A stretch of 64,000 nt of DNA from NCBI RefSeq assembly GCF_001652725.1, contig NZ_LWHJ01000022.1:310001-374000 (forward strand). Direction: 5' to 3'. Source of the stretch: Pedobacter psychrophilus. GTDB taxonomy: Bacteria > Bacteroidota > Bacteroidia > Sphingobacteriales > Sphingobacteriaceae. Every line of letters starts with the position of its first letter. Position 1 is the first letter of the stretch. A model generated the notes under the pieces. It searched no databases. It was not told where the DNA came from and saw only the letters and a program-made list of their open reading frames with translations. Shown piece after piece: positions 43,284 to 52,436 of this stretch. Position numbers and translations under genes: made by a program.

Positions 43284-44045
43284 ATGGAGCAATCGGAAGA
43301 GTTTTCTATTAAACTTCCAATTTTTGAAGGTCCATTTGATTTACTTTTATTTTTTATAGAAAAGGATGAATTAGATATTTATAATATTCCAATTGCAAAA
43401 ATCACAAATGATTTTCTGGCATATTTACATAAGCTTACCGCACTAAACATAGAGTTAGCAAGTGAGTTTATTTATGTTGCATCTACTTTAATGCGCATAA
43501 AAGCTAAGATGCTTTTACCACGACCAGAATTAAATGAAGATGGAGAAGAGATAGATTTAAAAGGAGATTTAATTCAAAGATTAATAGAATATAAAAGATA
43601 TAAGGATGTTGTTACACAATTTAAAACTTTAGAGGATACTCGCTTTGCCAAAAGCAAGCGTGGTAATATCAGTGAAGATTTAAAAAGTTTACTTGATAAT
43701 TCAAAATCAAATCTAGAAGATTTTTCATCTTTAGATTTATATAAGCTTTTGAAAGCCTATTTAAAAGTGATGAAAAATCATGAAATAAAATCTATCGATG
43801 TTAAACATACTGTAATTCAGTATCCTTACAATATAGAGGAACAGAAAAATCAAATTTCTAGTTTAATAACTATTAATAAAAAGCTAGATTTTCAAGATTT
43901 GCTAAAAATTTCTAAAGATAAAGTTCAGTTTGTTTATAATTTTTTAGCGATGTTAGAGATGCTACAACAACAATTATTAAAAATTGAGGTTGGAATAGGA
44001 TTTAATAACTTTTGGCTTCAGCAAAAAGAACAGCCTGTTCAATAA
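43284..44045 (+). CDS. scpA: Segregation and condensation protein A
   Basis: A 253-residue kleisin. The N-terminal motif LPIFEGPFDLLLFFIEKDELDIYNIPIAKITNDFLAYL is the SMC-binding domain, and EFIYVASTLMRIKAKMLLP follows. It bridges SMC heads in the condensin complex and works with ScpB, which is not in this window. The C-terminal winged-helix region is recognisable. The 3' end overlaps the convergent Gfo/Idh gene by 44 coding bases, the longest such overlap in this window. Confidence 0.93.
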   Translation: MEQSEEFSIKLPIFEGPFDLLLFFIEKDELDIYNIPIAKITNDFLAYLHKLTALNIELASEFIYVASTLMRIKAKMLLPRPELNEDGEEIDLKGDLIQRLIEYKRYKDVVTQFKTLEDTRFAKSKRGNISEDLKSLLDNSKSNLEDFSSLDLYKLLKAYLKVMKNHEIKSIDVKHTVIQYPYNIEEQKNQISSLITINKKLDFQDLLKISKDKVQFVYNFLAMLEMLQQQLLKIEVGIGFNNFWLQQKEQPVQ

Positions 44046-45024
44046 AATGGATAACATTTAACTCGTCTGCTAAGCCAATTTCTGGCTCTTGATTATTTTT
44101 AATACAATCAATTACTTTTTTAAGAAAAACATCATGTTTATCTGCAGATCCTTTATAATAAGTATAATTATTTGCTTTGGTAACATTTTCAAAAACGGGA
44201 ATTTCAAAAACCTGTTCTAAGTTTACAAAATCAAGTTTTTCCATATATTGCCCACCAACCTTAACATTTCCTTTGGAACCAATTATAGTTAAACTACTTT
44301 CAATATTAGTTTCAAAAGCAGCATTGGTAAAATTAAAAACTCCCTTTCCATTTTTTCCTAACTTAAAATTAATGATACCACTATCCTGAAATTGAGTGTT
44401 TATTTCTTTATTTAAGGTAAAAAATTCGCTTCTAATTTCTTTAGGATTACCACAAATCCAAATCATCAAATCAATAAAATGACTAAACTGCGAATATAGA
44501 GGACCGCCTCCCAATTCTCTAGTTGCTCTCCAAGGCGAATCATTATAATATTTATTATTTCTATTCCAGAAGCAATTAATCTGTAATAATCTAATTTCAC
44601 CAACTAGTTTTAGCGACATTAATTTCTTAAGCCAAATTGCTACAGGGCTATATCTATTTTGCATTACAGCAAATACTTTTTTACCTGATATTTTTTCAGC
44701 CTCCATCATCTTCAAAACGTCATCTGCCTTTAGCGCAACTGGTTTTTCGCAAATTACATGATAGCCAGCATTTAAGCAATCAATTGTTTGTGATGGATGT
44801 AAACCATTTGGCGTACATATACATATTACATCAGCTTGTATTTTTGATGTAAAAAAATCTTCTAATGAAGTGAAAAATGGAACTAATTTATCTATGAATT
44901 TTCGTCTACCAAAATTAGAGTCGACTACAGCAATTAATTCAGAATCAGGTAACTCATTTAATAATGAAACATATTTAGAGCCAATATTACCTGCACCAAT
45001 AATTACAAATTTTATTTTATTCAT
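44002..45024 (-). CDS. Gfo/Idh/MocA-family oxidoreductase
   Basis: About 340 residues from the ATG at 45024 (a TTG at 45039 would add five residues). The Rossmann motif is IGAGNIGSKY (9-18), then VDSNFGRRK and the family signature CEKPVAL with its catalytic Lys. The C-terminal alpha/beta domain has SPWRATRELGGGPLYSQFSHFIDLMIW, similar to UDP-N-acetyl-glucosamine/glucuronate 3-dehydrogenases (WlbA type). That would suit surface-sugar synthesis, but no such genes adjoin it. Cytoplasmic, NAD(P)-dependent. Confidence 0.86.
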   Translation of the reverse strand: MNKIKFVIIGAGNIGSKYVSLLNELPDSELIAVVDSNFGRRKFIDKLVPFFTSLEDFFTSKIQADVICICTPNGLHPSQTIDCLNAGYHVICEKPVALKADDVLKMMEAEKISGKKVFAVMQNRYSPVAIWLKKLMSLKLVGEIRLLQINCFWNRNNKYYNDSPWRATRELGGGPLYSQFSHFIDLMIWICGNPKEIRSEFFTLNKEINTQFQDSGIINFKLGKNGKGVFNFTNAAFETNIESSLTIIGSKGNVKVGGQYMEKLDFVNLEQVFEIPVFENVTKANNYTYYKGSADKHDVFLKKVIDCIKNNQEPEIGLADELNVIHFIEQAVLFAEAKSY

Positions 45025-45149
45025 GGATGATTTATTCAAATACTAGCTTTAAATTTTTAATTTAGAGCAGTGATTTAATTCTGTAAGATTTAAGACATTT
45101 AGGTTTAAGACTCTAATAAACGTAATAAAATTAACATTAAAAAAATTAA

Positions 45150-46421
45150 ATGAAAAAAGATCAAGTTATTTTCGACCTTATAAATAAAGAAGAACAAAGA
45201 CAAGAAAACGGAATTGAGTTAATTGCTTCAGAAAACTTTGTTAGTAAGCAAGTTATGGAAGCCGCCGGTTCTGTATTAACAAATAAATACGCAGAAGGGT
45301 TGCCGTATAAAAGATATTATGGGGGTTGCGAAGTTGTTGATGAAATTGAAACTATTGCTATTGAAAGGGCTAAAGAATTATTTAATGCAGCTTGGGCAAA
45401 TGTACAGCCACATTCTGGTGCACAAGCTAATGCAGCAGTTTTGTTGGCGGTTTTAAATACTGGAGATAAAATATTAGGTTTTGATCTTTCTCACGGTGGT
45501 CATTTAACGCATGGATCTCCAGTTAATTTTTCTGGTAAATTATACAAACCGTTTTTTTATGGCGTAGAAGAACAAACAGGATTAATCAATTATCAGCAAT
45601 TAGAAGAAGTTGCATTAAGAGAAAAACCAAAATTAATTATTTGCGGTGCGTCTGCTTACTCAAGAGACTGGGATTACGCATTTATCAGAGCAGTTGCAGA
45701 TAAAATTGGTGCTTTAGTTTTAGCTGATATTTCTCATCCTTCGGGATTAATTGCAAGAGGTTTATTAAAAGATCCCCTTCCACATTGTCATATTGTTACT
45801 ACAACTACTCATAAAACATTAAGAGGTCCTAGAGGAGGTTTAATTATGATGGGTACGGATTTTGAAAATCCTTGGGGATTAAAAACTCCAAAAGGAGAAA
45901 TAAGGATGATGTCCTCTATTTTGGATAGTGCTGTTTTTCCGGGAACGCAAGGTGGTCCTTTAGAACATATTATCGCCGCTAAGGCAATTGCTTTTGGTGA
46001 AGCTTTAAGCGATGAATATATGGATTATATAGTTCAGGTAAAGAAAAATGCAAATGCAATGGCTGATGCTTTAGTGGCTAAAGGCTATAAGTTAATTTCT
46101 GGAGGAACAGATAATCATTTGATGTTAATTGATTTAACAAATAAAAATATTACAGGAAAGCTAGCAGAAGAAACTCTTGGAAAAGCTGATATTACAGTTA
46201 ACAAGAATATGGTTCCATTTGATAAAAGATCTCCATTTGTAACTTCTGGTATAAGAGTCGGTACTGCTGCGATTACTTCAAGAGGATTGAAAGAAAGTGA
46301 TATGCTTTTAATTGTTGATTTAATAGATGATGCGTTGATTAACAATGCTAATGAATCTTTATTAGAAGAATTGCGTACTAAAGTGAATAATCTAATGGCT
46401 AAGCATCCATTATATAAATAA
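45150..46421 (+). CDS. glyA: Serine hydroxymethyltransferase
   Basis: A 423-residue fold-type-I PLP enzyme interconverting serine and glycine with tetrahydrofolate, the main source of one-carbon units. The Schiff-base lysine is K222 in TTTTHK222TLRGPRGG. Other markers are [36 protein letters not shown], and the C-terminal [11 protein letters not shown]-type block ([11 protein letters not shown]). It is divergent from the Gfo/Idh gene. The histidine-kinase gene starts 24 bases after the stop. Confidence 0.96.
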   Translation: MKKDQVIFDLINKEEQRQENGIELIASENFVSKQVMEAAGSVLTNKYAEGLPYKRYYGGCEVVDEIETIAIERAKELFNAAWANVQPHSGAQANAAVLLAVLNTGDKILGFDLSHGGHLTHGSPVNFSGKLYKPFFYGVEEQTGLINYQQLEEVALREKPKLIICGASAYSRDWDYAFIRAVADKIGALVLADISHPSGLIARGLLKDPLPHCHIVTTTTHKTLRGPRGGLIMMGTDFENPWGLKTPKGEIRMMSSILDSAVFPGTQGGPLEHIIAAKAIAFGEALSDEYMDYIVQVKKNANAMADALVAKGYKLISGGTDNHLMLIDLTNKNITGKLAEETLGKADITVNKNMVPFDKRSPFVTSGIRVGTAAITSRGLKESDMLLIVDLIDDALINNANESLLEELRTKVNNLMAKHPLYK

Positions 46422-46445
46422 ATTCAAACCAAACGGTTAAATAAA

Positions 46446-49208
46446 TTGATTTTAGAAGAGCCAAATCAACAAACAGATGATACTATAGCCAATATGGCTT
46501 TGTATGATTTGTTTAATGAAAATTCTGAAAAGGATTTCATGTCGATATTAAAGTTGGCATGTTATATTGGTGAGTGTAATAATGCGGCAATTACATTTGT
46601 TAAGGATAATTTACAGATTATCACCTATACAAAAGGTAATATTGAACCTAAAGTTTTAAACCTCTCTAAATCACTTTGTAAATACACTATCCAAAATGGA
46701 GGATTTATTCAGATCCCACAATTGCAAAAAGATACAAGACTTAAGGATTTAGAACAAGAGCATCATTTAACTTTTAACTTTTTTGCGGGATTAAGTTTTA
46801 TTACTAATGATATTGATCTGAAAGGCACATTATGTCTTTTTGATGAGACTTCTAAAATTCTAACTTCAGTTCAAATTGAAGCTTTAAAAGATGTTTCAAA
46901 TCAAATTATTAATATTTTAGATTTAAAGAAAAAGAATTTAGAGGGTACTCATAATAAAGAAGAGAAAGAAGATTTTAAGATTTTATTTAATTCATCGCCA
47001 GATCTTATTTGCATATTGGATGAAAATCAGCGGATTTTAAATATCAATAATGCTTCTGAAACTATATTGGGCATTTCACCTGCAGAAAGCTTAGGTTTAA
47101 ATATTTCTAAATTCGTTTTTCCAGAAGATAGAATACATGTTCTAAAGACTGCTAATGAAGCACTGTTAAATAAGCAGAAAAATTTCGAGGTAGAAACTCG
47201 TTTAGTATCTAAATGCGGAGAAACTAAATGGATAAGTTGGAATGCTGTAACTAAAAACCGAATTTGGTTTATAATAGGCAGAGAAATAACCAAGCAAAAA
47301 CAAATAATAAAAAGTTTAAATCAGCTATCTACAGTTGCTAGTAAAATTAATAATGGTGTTGCAATCAGTAACAGAGATAGTGAAGTTATATGGGTAAATG
47401 ATGCATTTACAAAAATAACGGGATTTAATTTAGATGATGTATCAAATCAAAAACTTGGAGACATAATTTTGAGTTCTGAAAGTTCTCAAGCGAGTGTTGA
47501 AGAAGCTAGAAGAGCCACAAGAAATAAGCAATCTTTTTCTGTTGAATTACTTGCCAAAAGAAAAGATGGAAAACCGATATGGCTTTCTATTTTTAATACT
47601 ATCATTTTAGATGATAAAGATGAGATAGAAAGCTTAATAGAAATTGTAGTTGATATTACAGAAAGAAAACAATCGGAAGAAAAATTAGAGTTGCTTTCTT
47701 TAGTGGCAAGTAAAACTGAGATAGGTGTTTGTATTAGTGATGAAAATGGAAATGTAAATTGGATAAATGATTCATTAATAAACTTATTAGGTTTTGAATT
47801 GAATGAACTTCAAGGTAAAAGAATTGGAGATGTTGTAAAAGGTGATGATACTGATTTACCATTATTAGTAACAGCAAGAAAACACGCAATAAATTTGATT
47901 CCTTTTAGCATAGAAATTAAAGTTTATAAAAAAGACGGGTCAGAAATTTGGCTTTCTATTTCTAATACTCCTATCAAAGACGAGAAACAGAAAACCATTA
48001 AACAGATAGAAATTATATCAGATATTACACAAAAGAAACAAGCAGAATTTCAATTGATAGAAGCGAAAGAACAAGCTATACAATTGAGTAAAGCAAAAGA
48101 AATGTTTCTTTCTGTAATGAGTCATGAAATAAGAACGCCATTAAATGCAATAATTGGTTTAACCAATATTTTAAGTGATGAAGAGCAATTGGAAGATCAA
48201 AAGCAAAGTATTAAACTGCTTAAATTTTCTTCTGATAACCTATTAAATTTAATCAATGATATATTAGATTTTTCTAAAATTGAGATTGGTAAGATGGAAT
48301 TGGAAAACAAAAGATTATCAATTTATGAATTGATAAAAGACATTGCAGATTCTTTAACTTTTAAGATTAAAGAAAAAGGAATTGAACTGAAATACAAAGT
48401 TGATTCTAATATTCCTGATCAAGTAAGAGGTGATAAAACAAGACTTTATCAGATTTTAATCAATCTAATTAATAATGGTATAAAGTTTACTGAATCAGGA
48501 TTTGTAGAAATTGTTGTAAGTTTAATTAGTGTTGATAGCAACTATACCTATTTAAAATTTCAGGTTATTGATACAGGCATTGGCATTCCAGAAGATAAAT
48601 TTGATTACATTTTTGAGTCTTTTACACAAGCCGCTGCAAATACAACAAGGAAATATGGAGGCTCGGGATTAGGGCTTACAATAACGAAAAAGTTGATTGA
48701 ACTTTACCATGGGTCTATAAAAGTGAGTAGCGAATTGGGTAAAGGATCAACGTTTGAATTTGAGCTGAGGTTTAATAACTTTGTTGAAAATGAAAACGTA
48801 ATTACCGAAGAAAAAACTCAATTGAAAGAATATTTAAATGCTAAGATATTAGTTGTTGATGATAATGAAATTAATAGAATTTTAGCTACAAGAGTTTTGG
48901 CAAAATTTGGGTTAGAAGTTGTTTGTGCTGATAATGGTTTTGAGGCCATAGCATTATTACAATCTAAAGATTTTGATTTGGTGTTAATGGATATCCACAT
49001 GCCTGAGTTATCTGGATATGAAACTGTTAAAAAATTAAGAGAGAATAACGACGATTATTTTAATAACCTGCCAATTATAGCCTTAACAGCATCTATTTTA
49101 AAGGATGATATTGGAGAAATTAATGAAAGTGGAATGATTGATTATCAATTAAAGCCATTTAAACCAGACGAGCTTTATGCTAAAATTATTAAGCATATAA
49201 AAAAATAA
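46446..49208 (+). CDS. Hybrid sensor histidine kinase: GAF-PAS-PAS-PAS-HisKA-HATPase-REC
   Basis: A 920-residue soluble kinase with no transmembrane segment. Order: GAF-like (residues about 25-160), three PAS domains (178-285, 295-408, 413-530, the latter two with similar AxKxGVxIS / IWVND / SQxTLxAR-type blocks), HisKA with phospho-acceptor H560 in MSHEIRTPLNAII, HATPase (N677 in NLINNGIKF, where the usual NA is NG; GIGIP; GGSGLGLTI) and a REC domain with D849 in LMDIHMPELSGYE. No separate response regulator is adjacent. The input signal is unknown; PAS domains could bind a ligand or a redox/flavin cofactor. The start is TTG at 46446, uncertain; the first conserved segment begins by residue 20. 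Confidence 0.88.
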   Translation: MILEEPNQQTDDTIANMALYDLFNENSEKDFMSILKLACYIGECNNAAITFVKDNLQIITYTKGNIEPKVLNLSKSLCKYTIQNGGFIQIPQLQKDTRLKDLEQEHHLTFNFFAGLSFITNDIDLKGTLCLFDETSKILTSVQIEALKDVSNQIINILDLKKKNLEGTHNKEEKEDFKILFNSSPDLICILDENQRILNINNASETILGISPAESLGLNISKFVFPEDRIHVLKTANEALLNKQKNFEVETRLVSKCGETKWISWNAVTKNRIWFIIGREITKQKQIIKSLNQLSTVASKINNGVAISNRDSEVIWVNDAFTKITGFNLDDVSNQKLGDIILSSESSQASVEEARRATRNKQSFSVELLAKRKDGKPIWLSIFNTIILDDKDEIESLIEIVVDITERKQSEEKLELLSLVASKTEIGVCISDENGNVNWINDSLINLLGFELNELQGKRIGDVVKGDDTDLPLLVTARKHAINLIPFSIEIKVYKKDGSEIWLSISNTPIKDEKQKTIKQIEIISDITQKKQAEFQLIEAKEQAIQLSKAKEMFLSVMSHEIRTPLNAIIGLTNILSDEEQLEDQKQSIKLLKFSSDNLLNLINDILDFSKIEIGKMELENKRLSIYELIKDIADSLTFKIKEKGIELKYKVDSNIPDQVRGDKTRLYQILINLINNGIKFTESGFVEIVVSLISVDSNYTYLKFQVIDTGIGIPEDKFDYIFESFTQAAANTTRKYGGSGLGLTITKKLIELYHGSIKVSSELGKGSTFEFELRFNNFVENENVITEEKTQLKEYLNAKILVVDDNEINRILATRVLAKFGLEVVCADNGFEAIALLQSKDFDLVLMDIHMPELSGYETVKKLRENNDDYFNNLPIIALTASILKDDIGEINESGMIDYQLKPFKPDELYAKIIKHIKK

Positions 49209-49209
49209 A

Positions 49210-50238
49210 CTATTGCTTTTTTCTTATATCTTTCTTCCCCGAAATGTTGTAACGTAAAAAGAAAGCTTGTTGATTATCCAAAGCACCATCAACAATATGA
49301 TAGCTAAAAACAAACTTCCCTTCTAAATTTTTATATTTTATAGGAGTATAACCTAAATCAATTCGGTCATAACTTTTTGAGGTGTAAAAAGAATCACCAT
49401 AGATAATGTGATGGCCTTCACCTGCATAAAATGTGTTTTGAACACTAAATTTTCTGTATGATGCATAAAGGTTGGAGACAAAACCTGCAGGTGTATCAAA
49501 AGACGATGAAATTGCTCTTGTTCTCTCGATTGAAAACATTACGCCTCCGCTTAAGGTTAGTGAATCTAAAAATGTTTTTCTTGATAAATCCATTCCTATT
49601 TCTGCTTGTAAACCTCCGTTATCTTGCAAAAAATCTCCAGGAATAGGAATTCCAGCGCCAGCATTATGAAACATAAAGGCATAATGTGATAAGAAGAAAA
49701 TGCCAGGTTGGTATTTACCAGAAAATCCAAAAAGAAAAGTTTCCTTATCATTTGCAGTTTGTCTGCTTGTCCAATCTAACCAAACCGTTTCTTTAAATTT
49801 TTTAGTTTGATATTTTACCAACATCCCTTCAATATTAGGACGATAATAATTTAAAGTGTCTCGTATTAGTCCTCTTGGATAATTATCGACTAAATTCAAA
49901 CGAGGAAATGAGCCTATAAAAAATTGCCAGTTATTTTTTTCATGTTCGTAATAAATTACTGGATCAATTTTGTCAATGAAAGTGTTTTTTTGAGATCCAA
50001 ATTCATAAAGTGCATTAAAACCTATTCTAAACCTATTAAAACTATCAAGTTTTAATCCTACTTCCGGAGAGATGCGATTACCAAAAATAGTTTGTGAATA
50101 CCTGAAGGATCTGGCGTATTCTCTGTTATCCATAAAGCCAAAATAATTAAGGTTAGCCTCAATAGTTTGTGATTTTACTTTAAGATTTATTATCGTTAAA
50201 AACGATAAAATTATAAAACTTAATTTTTTAGTATTCAT
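49210..50238 (-). CDS. Predicted outer-membrane beta-barrel protein
   Basis: A 342-residue protein with a signal peptide (MNTKKLSFIILSFLTIINLKVKSQ) followed by alternating amphipathic strands rich in Tyr, Phe and Gly (YFGFMDNREYARSFRYSQT, RIGFNALYEFGSQ, QFFIGSFPRLN), ending in an FFLRYNISGK strand. It looks like a 14- to 16-stranded porin or a polysaccharide-associated outer-membrane protein, but I do not recognise the family. It is on the minus strand two bases after the GT39 gene, so it may belong to the same glycan-related transcript. Confidence 0.68.
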   Translation of the reverse strand: MNTKKLSFIILSFLTIINLKVKSQTIEANLNYFGFMDNREYARSFRYSQTIFGNRISPEVGLKLDSFNRFRIGFNALYEFGSQKNTFIDKIDPVIYYEHEKNNWQFFIGSFPRLNLVDNYPRGLIRDTLNYYRPNIEGMLVKYQTKKFKETVWLDWTSRQTANDKETFLFGFSGKYQPGIFFLSHYAFMFHNAGAGIPIPGDFLQDNGGLQAEIGMDLSRKTFLDSLTLSGGVMFSIERTRAISSSFDTPAGFVSNLYASYRKFSVQNTFYAGEGHHIIYGDSFYTSKSYDRIDLGYTPIKYKNLEGKFVFSYHIVDGALDNQQAFFLRYNISGKKDIRKKQ

Positions 50239-50240
50239 GT

Positions 50241-51968
50241 TTATTTTACGCTCAATGAAATCATTTTACTGTTTCTTGTGCCAGCAAAAGGTTCTGTTTT
50301 TATGGATAAAAATAATTTGAAATCTCCTGATTGATTAGGAGAAGTAATATTTAAACTTAATACTTTTGTTTCATTAGATTTTAATCTTATGCTTTTTAGC
50401 GATTTTGAAAGTGGTGTAAGACTTTTAATTTCTCCATTTTCCATAAAACCATATTGAAAATTGCATTCCCATTTTTCGTTATCATTAGAAAAAGAGATGG
50501 TTTTTGAATAGGGATTTTTTAATGTAAAAGTAATGGATTTTGTTTCGTTTTTATTCCAATCTTTTGGAAAATTGATAGGATTAAAATAAATCTTAGGATA
50601 AAATCTAACATCATCAATTAAAGTAAGATGATAGAAACTCTTACTGGTTTCAATCAATTTTTGTCCGTTATAATCGGCTTTGCCTTCCTCAATTAAATAA
50701 ATATTTTTCCCCTGTATTTTATTTTCTATAGGCCAAAGATCATATTGTGTTTGTCTATAATTAATCGAATTATAAGCCACAGCATTTAAAGAATTTGTAT
50801 AAAAATTATAATATGAAGCTTCCTGAAAACCATCTTTAAAAATGACGCTTTTCCCTTCGGTTGCGTTTTTTAATTGATTCGCCCAAACATTATAATCTTG
50901 AAAACTTGCTACAAATTTAATTTTTTTTGCTGCAGGTATAAAACCCATAATTATAAAACGAGCTAAAATGATCAAGAATATATTTATCCCAAATAACCAT
51001 TTAAATTTATAAAAGTGATAAATATTTTTAGCTGCGTAAATGTAAGCTAATATAAAAAGAGCTATAAATTCTATCAATGGCCATTGCGCTTGCACTCTTC
51101 CTTTAAATGTGCTCAAGAAGAAGAAAACAAACACTCCGTATAAAACAAACTTCAAAGATTTTAAGAATTCATCTTGATTTGTTTTCTGCTTAAATCCATA
51201 ATAAAATAACAGCCAACCAACTAATGGTCCCATCATTAAAAGTTGGTCTAAGAAATATTGAGAAGTATAATCAAATCGATAAGGGGTAGCAGAACGATCT
51301 ATGATATGATAATAAAAAGATGGAAAGCCATTCTGATATTGCCAATATAAATGTGGTAAACACATCAATATCCCCAAAATGATAACCAAATAAAAAGATT
51401 TCCTTTTAAATAGTTGAAGGTTTGATATCAATATCAAAATAATTAAAAGAATGCCGTGGTATTTGCTCATCATCAATGCTCCACAACATAGTCCAAGCAT
51501 AAAGGCCCAATAAATCTTGTCTTCTTTTAAATAGATTTGATAGAGGTATAAAAACAATACGCTAAAGAAAAATAACGGAACATCCGGAGTGGTTATAAAA
51601 GCGTAAACGTGAAATAACAATACCGAGCTTATCATAATGATAAACAATGGAACGTTTGGCGTGTATTTCTTTACAATTTGATAAAGAATGATAATAGCCA
51701 CTAAGTTGCTTATAACTGTTAAAAGCCTAAGTCCTAAAGTATTTTGAAATAGAGAATAACCTGCTTTAATAAATAATGCTACCATTGGTGGATGATCAAA
51801 ATATCCCCAATCTAAAAATTTTGAATACACCCAATAATAGGCCTCATCAGGATGTAAACCGGTAAAATATGATTGTAATAGATTTAAAACGAATGTTAAG
51901 CAAAGAAAAAAAGCAAATAGATTCTTACTGTTTAAATCTAAAAAATTTCGGTTTGCTAATTTTTCCAT
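50241..51968 (-). CDS. GT39 (ArnT/PMT-like) glycosyltransferase
   Basis: A 575-residue integral membrane glycosyltransferase with about 11 transmembrane helices in the N-terminal 400 residues. The catalytic loop motif is HPDEAYYW (residues 40-46, D41/E42) and WGYFDHPP follows. The C-terminal ~170 residues form a periplasmic domain. ArnT-type enzymes use an undecaprenyl-phosphate sugar donor to modify lipid A, while PMT types O-mannosylate proteins; this could be either. It overlaps gtrA by one base, and GtrA proteins often supply lipid-linked sugars to such transferases. Confidence 0.85.
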   Translation of the reverse strand: MEKLANRNFLDLNSKNLFAFFLCLTFVLNLLQSYFTGLHPDEAYYWVYSKFLDWGYFDHPPMVALFIKAGYSLFQNTLGLRLLTVISNLVAIIILYQIVKKYTPNVPLFIIMISSVLLFHVYAFITTPDVPLFFFSVLFLYLYQIYLKEDKIYWAFMLGLCCGALMMSKYHGILLIILILISNLQLFKRKSFYLVIILGILMCLPHLYWQYQNGFPSFYYHIIDRSATPYRFDYTSQYFLDQLLMMGPLVGWLLFYYGFKQKTNQDEFLKSLKFVLYGVFVFFFLSTFKGRVQAQWPLIEFIALFILAYIYAAKNIYHFYKFKWLFGINIFLIILARFIIMGFIPAAKKIKFVASFQDYNVWANQLKNATEGKSVIFKDGFQEASYYNFYTNSLNAVAYNSINYRQTQYDLWPIENKIQGKNIYLIEEGKADYNGQKLIETSKSFYHLTLIDDVRFYPKIYFNPINFPKDWNKNETKSITFTLKNPYSKTISFSNDNEKWECNFQYGFMENGEIKSLTPLSKSLKSIRLKSNETKVLSLNITSPNQSGDFKLFLSIKTEPFAGTRNSKMISLSVK

Positions 51969-52372
51969 TACGTTGCAAAAGTATAAATATAGTTTGCAAA
52001 AAAGTTCCAGATAGAAACGGCTGCAATGGCAAAAGCTTTAGATAAGTAAAAATTGATTTTTAATCTATCATTTAAGATATAGATGATGATGTTATTAAAT
52101 ATTAAACCTACTAAAGCAATGGCAAAGAATTTACCGAATTGTTGAAATGCCTTTGGATCATTGCTTTGAAAAGTCCAATATCTGTTTAACAGATAGTTGG
52201 TTATTGTTGCCAATAAAAAGCCACAAGAGTTTGCTATATATTTATGGATTTTAAATTTTTCTTTAAGTATCCAGGTAGTACCAAAGTCAACAAAAATACC
52301 AGAAACACCTACCAGGGCAAACCTAATAAATTTGTAAAGAAATGTTCTTGAAAAAGGTAAAACAAAATCCAT
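51968..52372 (-). CDS. GtrA family membrane protein
   Basis: A 134-residue protein with four transmembrane helices. LVGVSGIFVDFGTTWILKE and NRYWTFQSNDPKAFQQFGKF are the GtrA (PF04138) motifs. Members are thought to help translocate or transfer undecaprenyl-linked sugars across the inner membrane. The stop of this gene overlaps the start of the GT39 gene (TAATG), implying coupling. It is separated from the upstream 2-oxoglutarate dehydrogenase operon by a terminator. Confidence 0.92.
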   Translation of the reverse strand: MDFVLPFSRTFLYKFIRFALVGVSGIFVDFGTTWILKEKFKIHKYIANSCGFLLATITNYLLNRYWTFQSNDPKAFQQFGKFFAIALVGLIFNNIIIYILNDRLKINFYLSKAFAIAAVSIWNFFANYIYTFAT

Positions 52373-52380
52373 TAAGCAAT

Positions 52381-52416
52381 TATAAAAAGAAAAACCTCTA
52401 AGTAATTAGAGGTTTT
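52381..52416 (-). terminator. Terminator of the odhA-odhB operon
   Basis: A perfect 11-bp stem AAAACCTCTAA / TTAGAGGTTTT with a GTAA loop, followed on the minus strand by a TTTTTCTTTTT tract. It lies 21 bases after the odhB stop and insulates the downstream gtrA gene. Confidence 0.85.
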
Positions 52417-52436
52417 AATATATTTTTAAATTGAAT

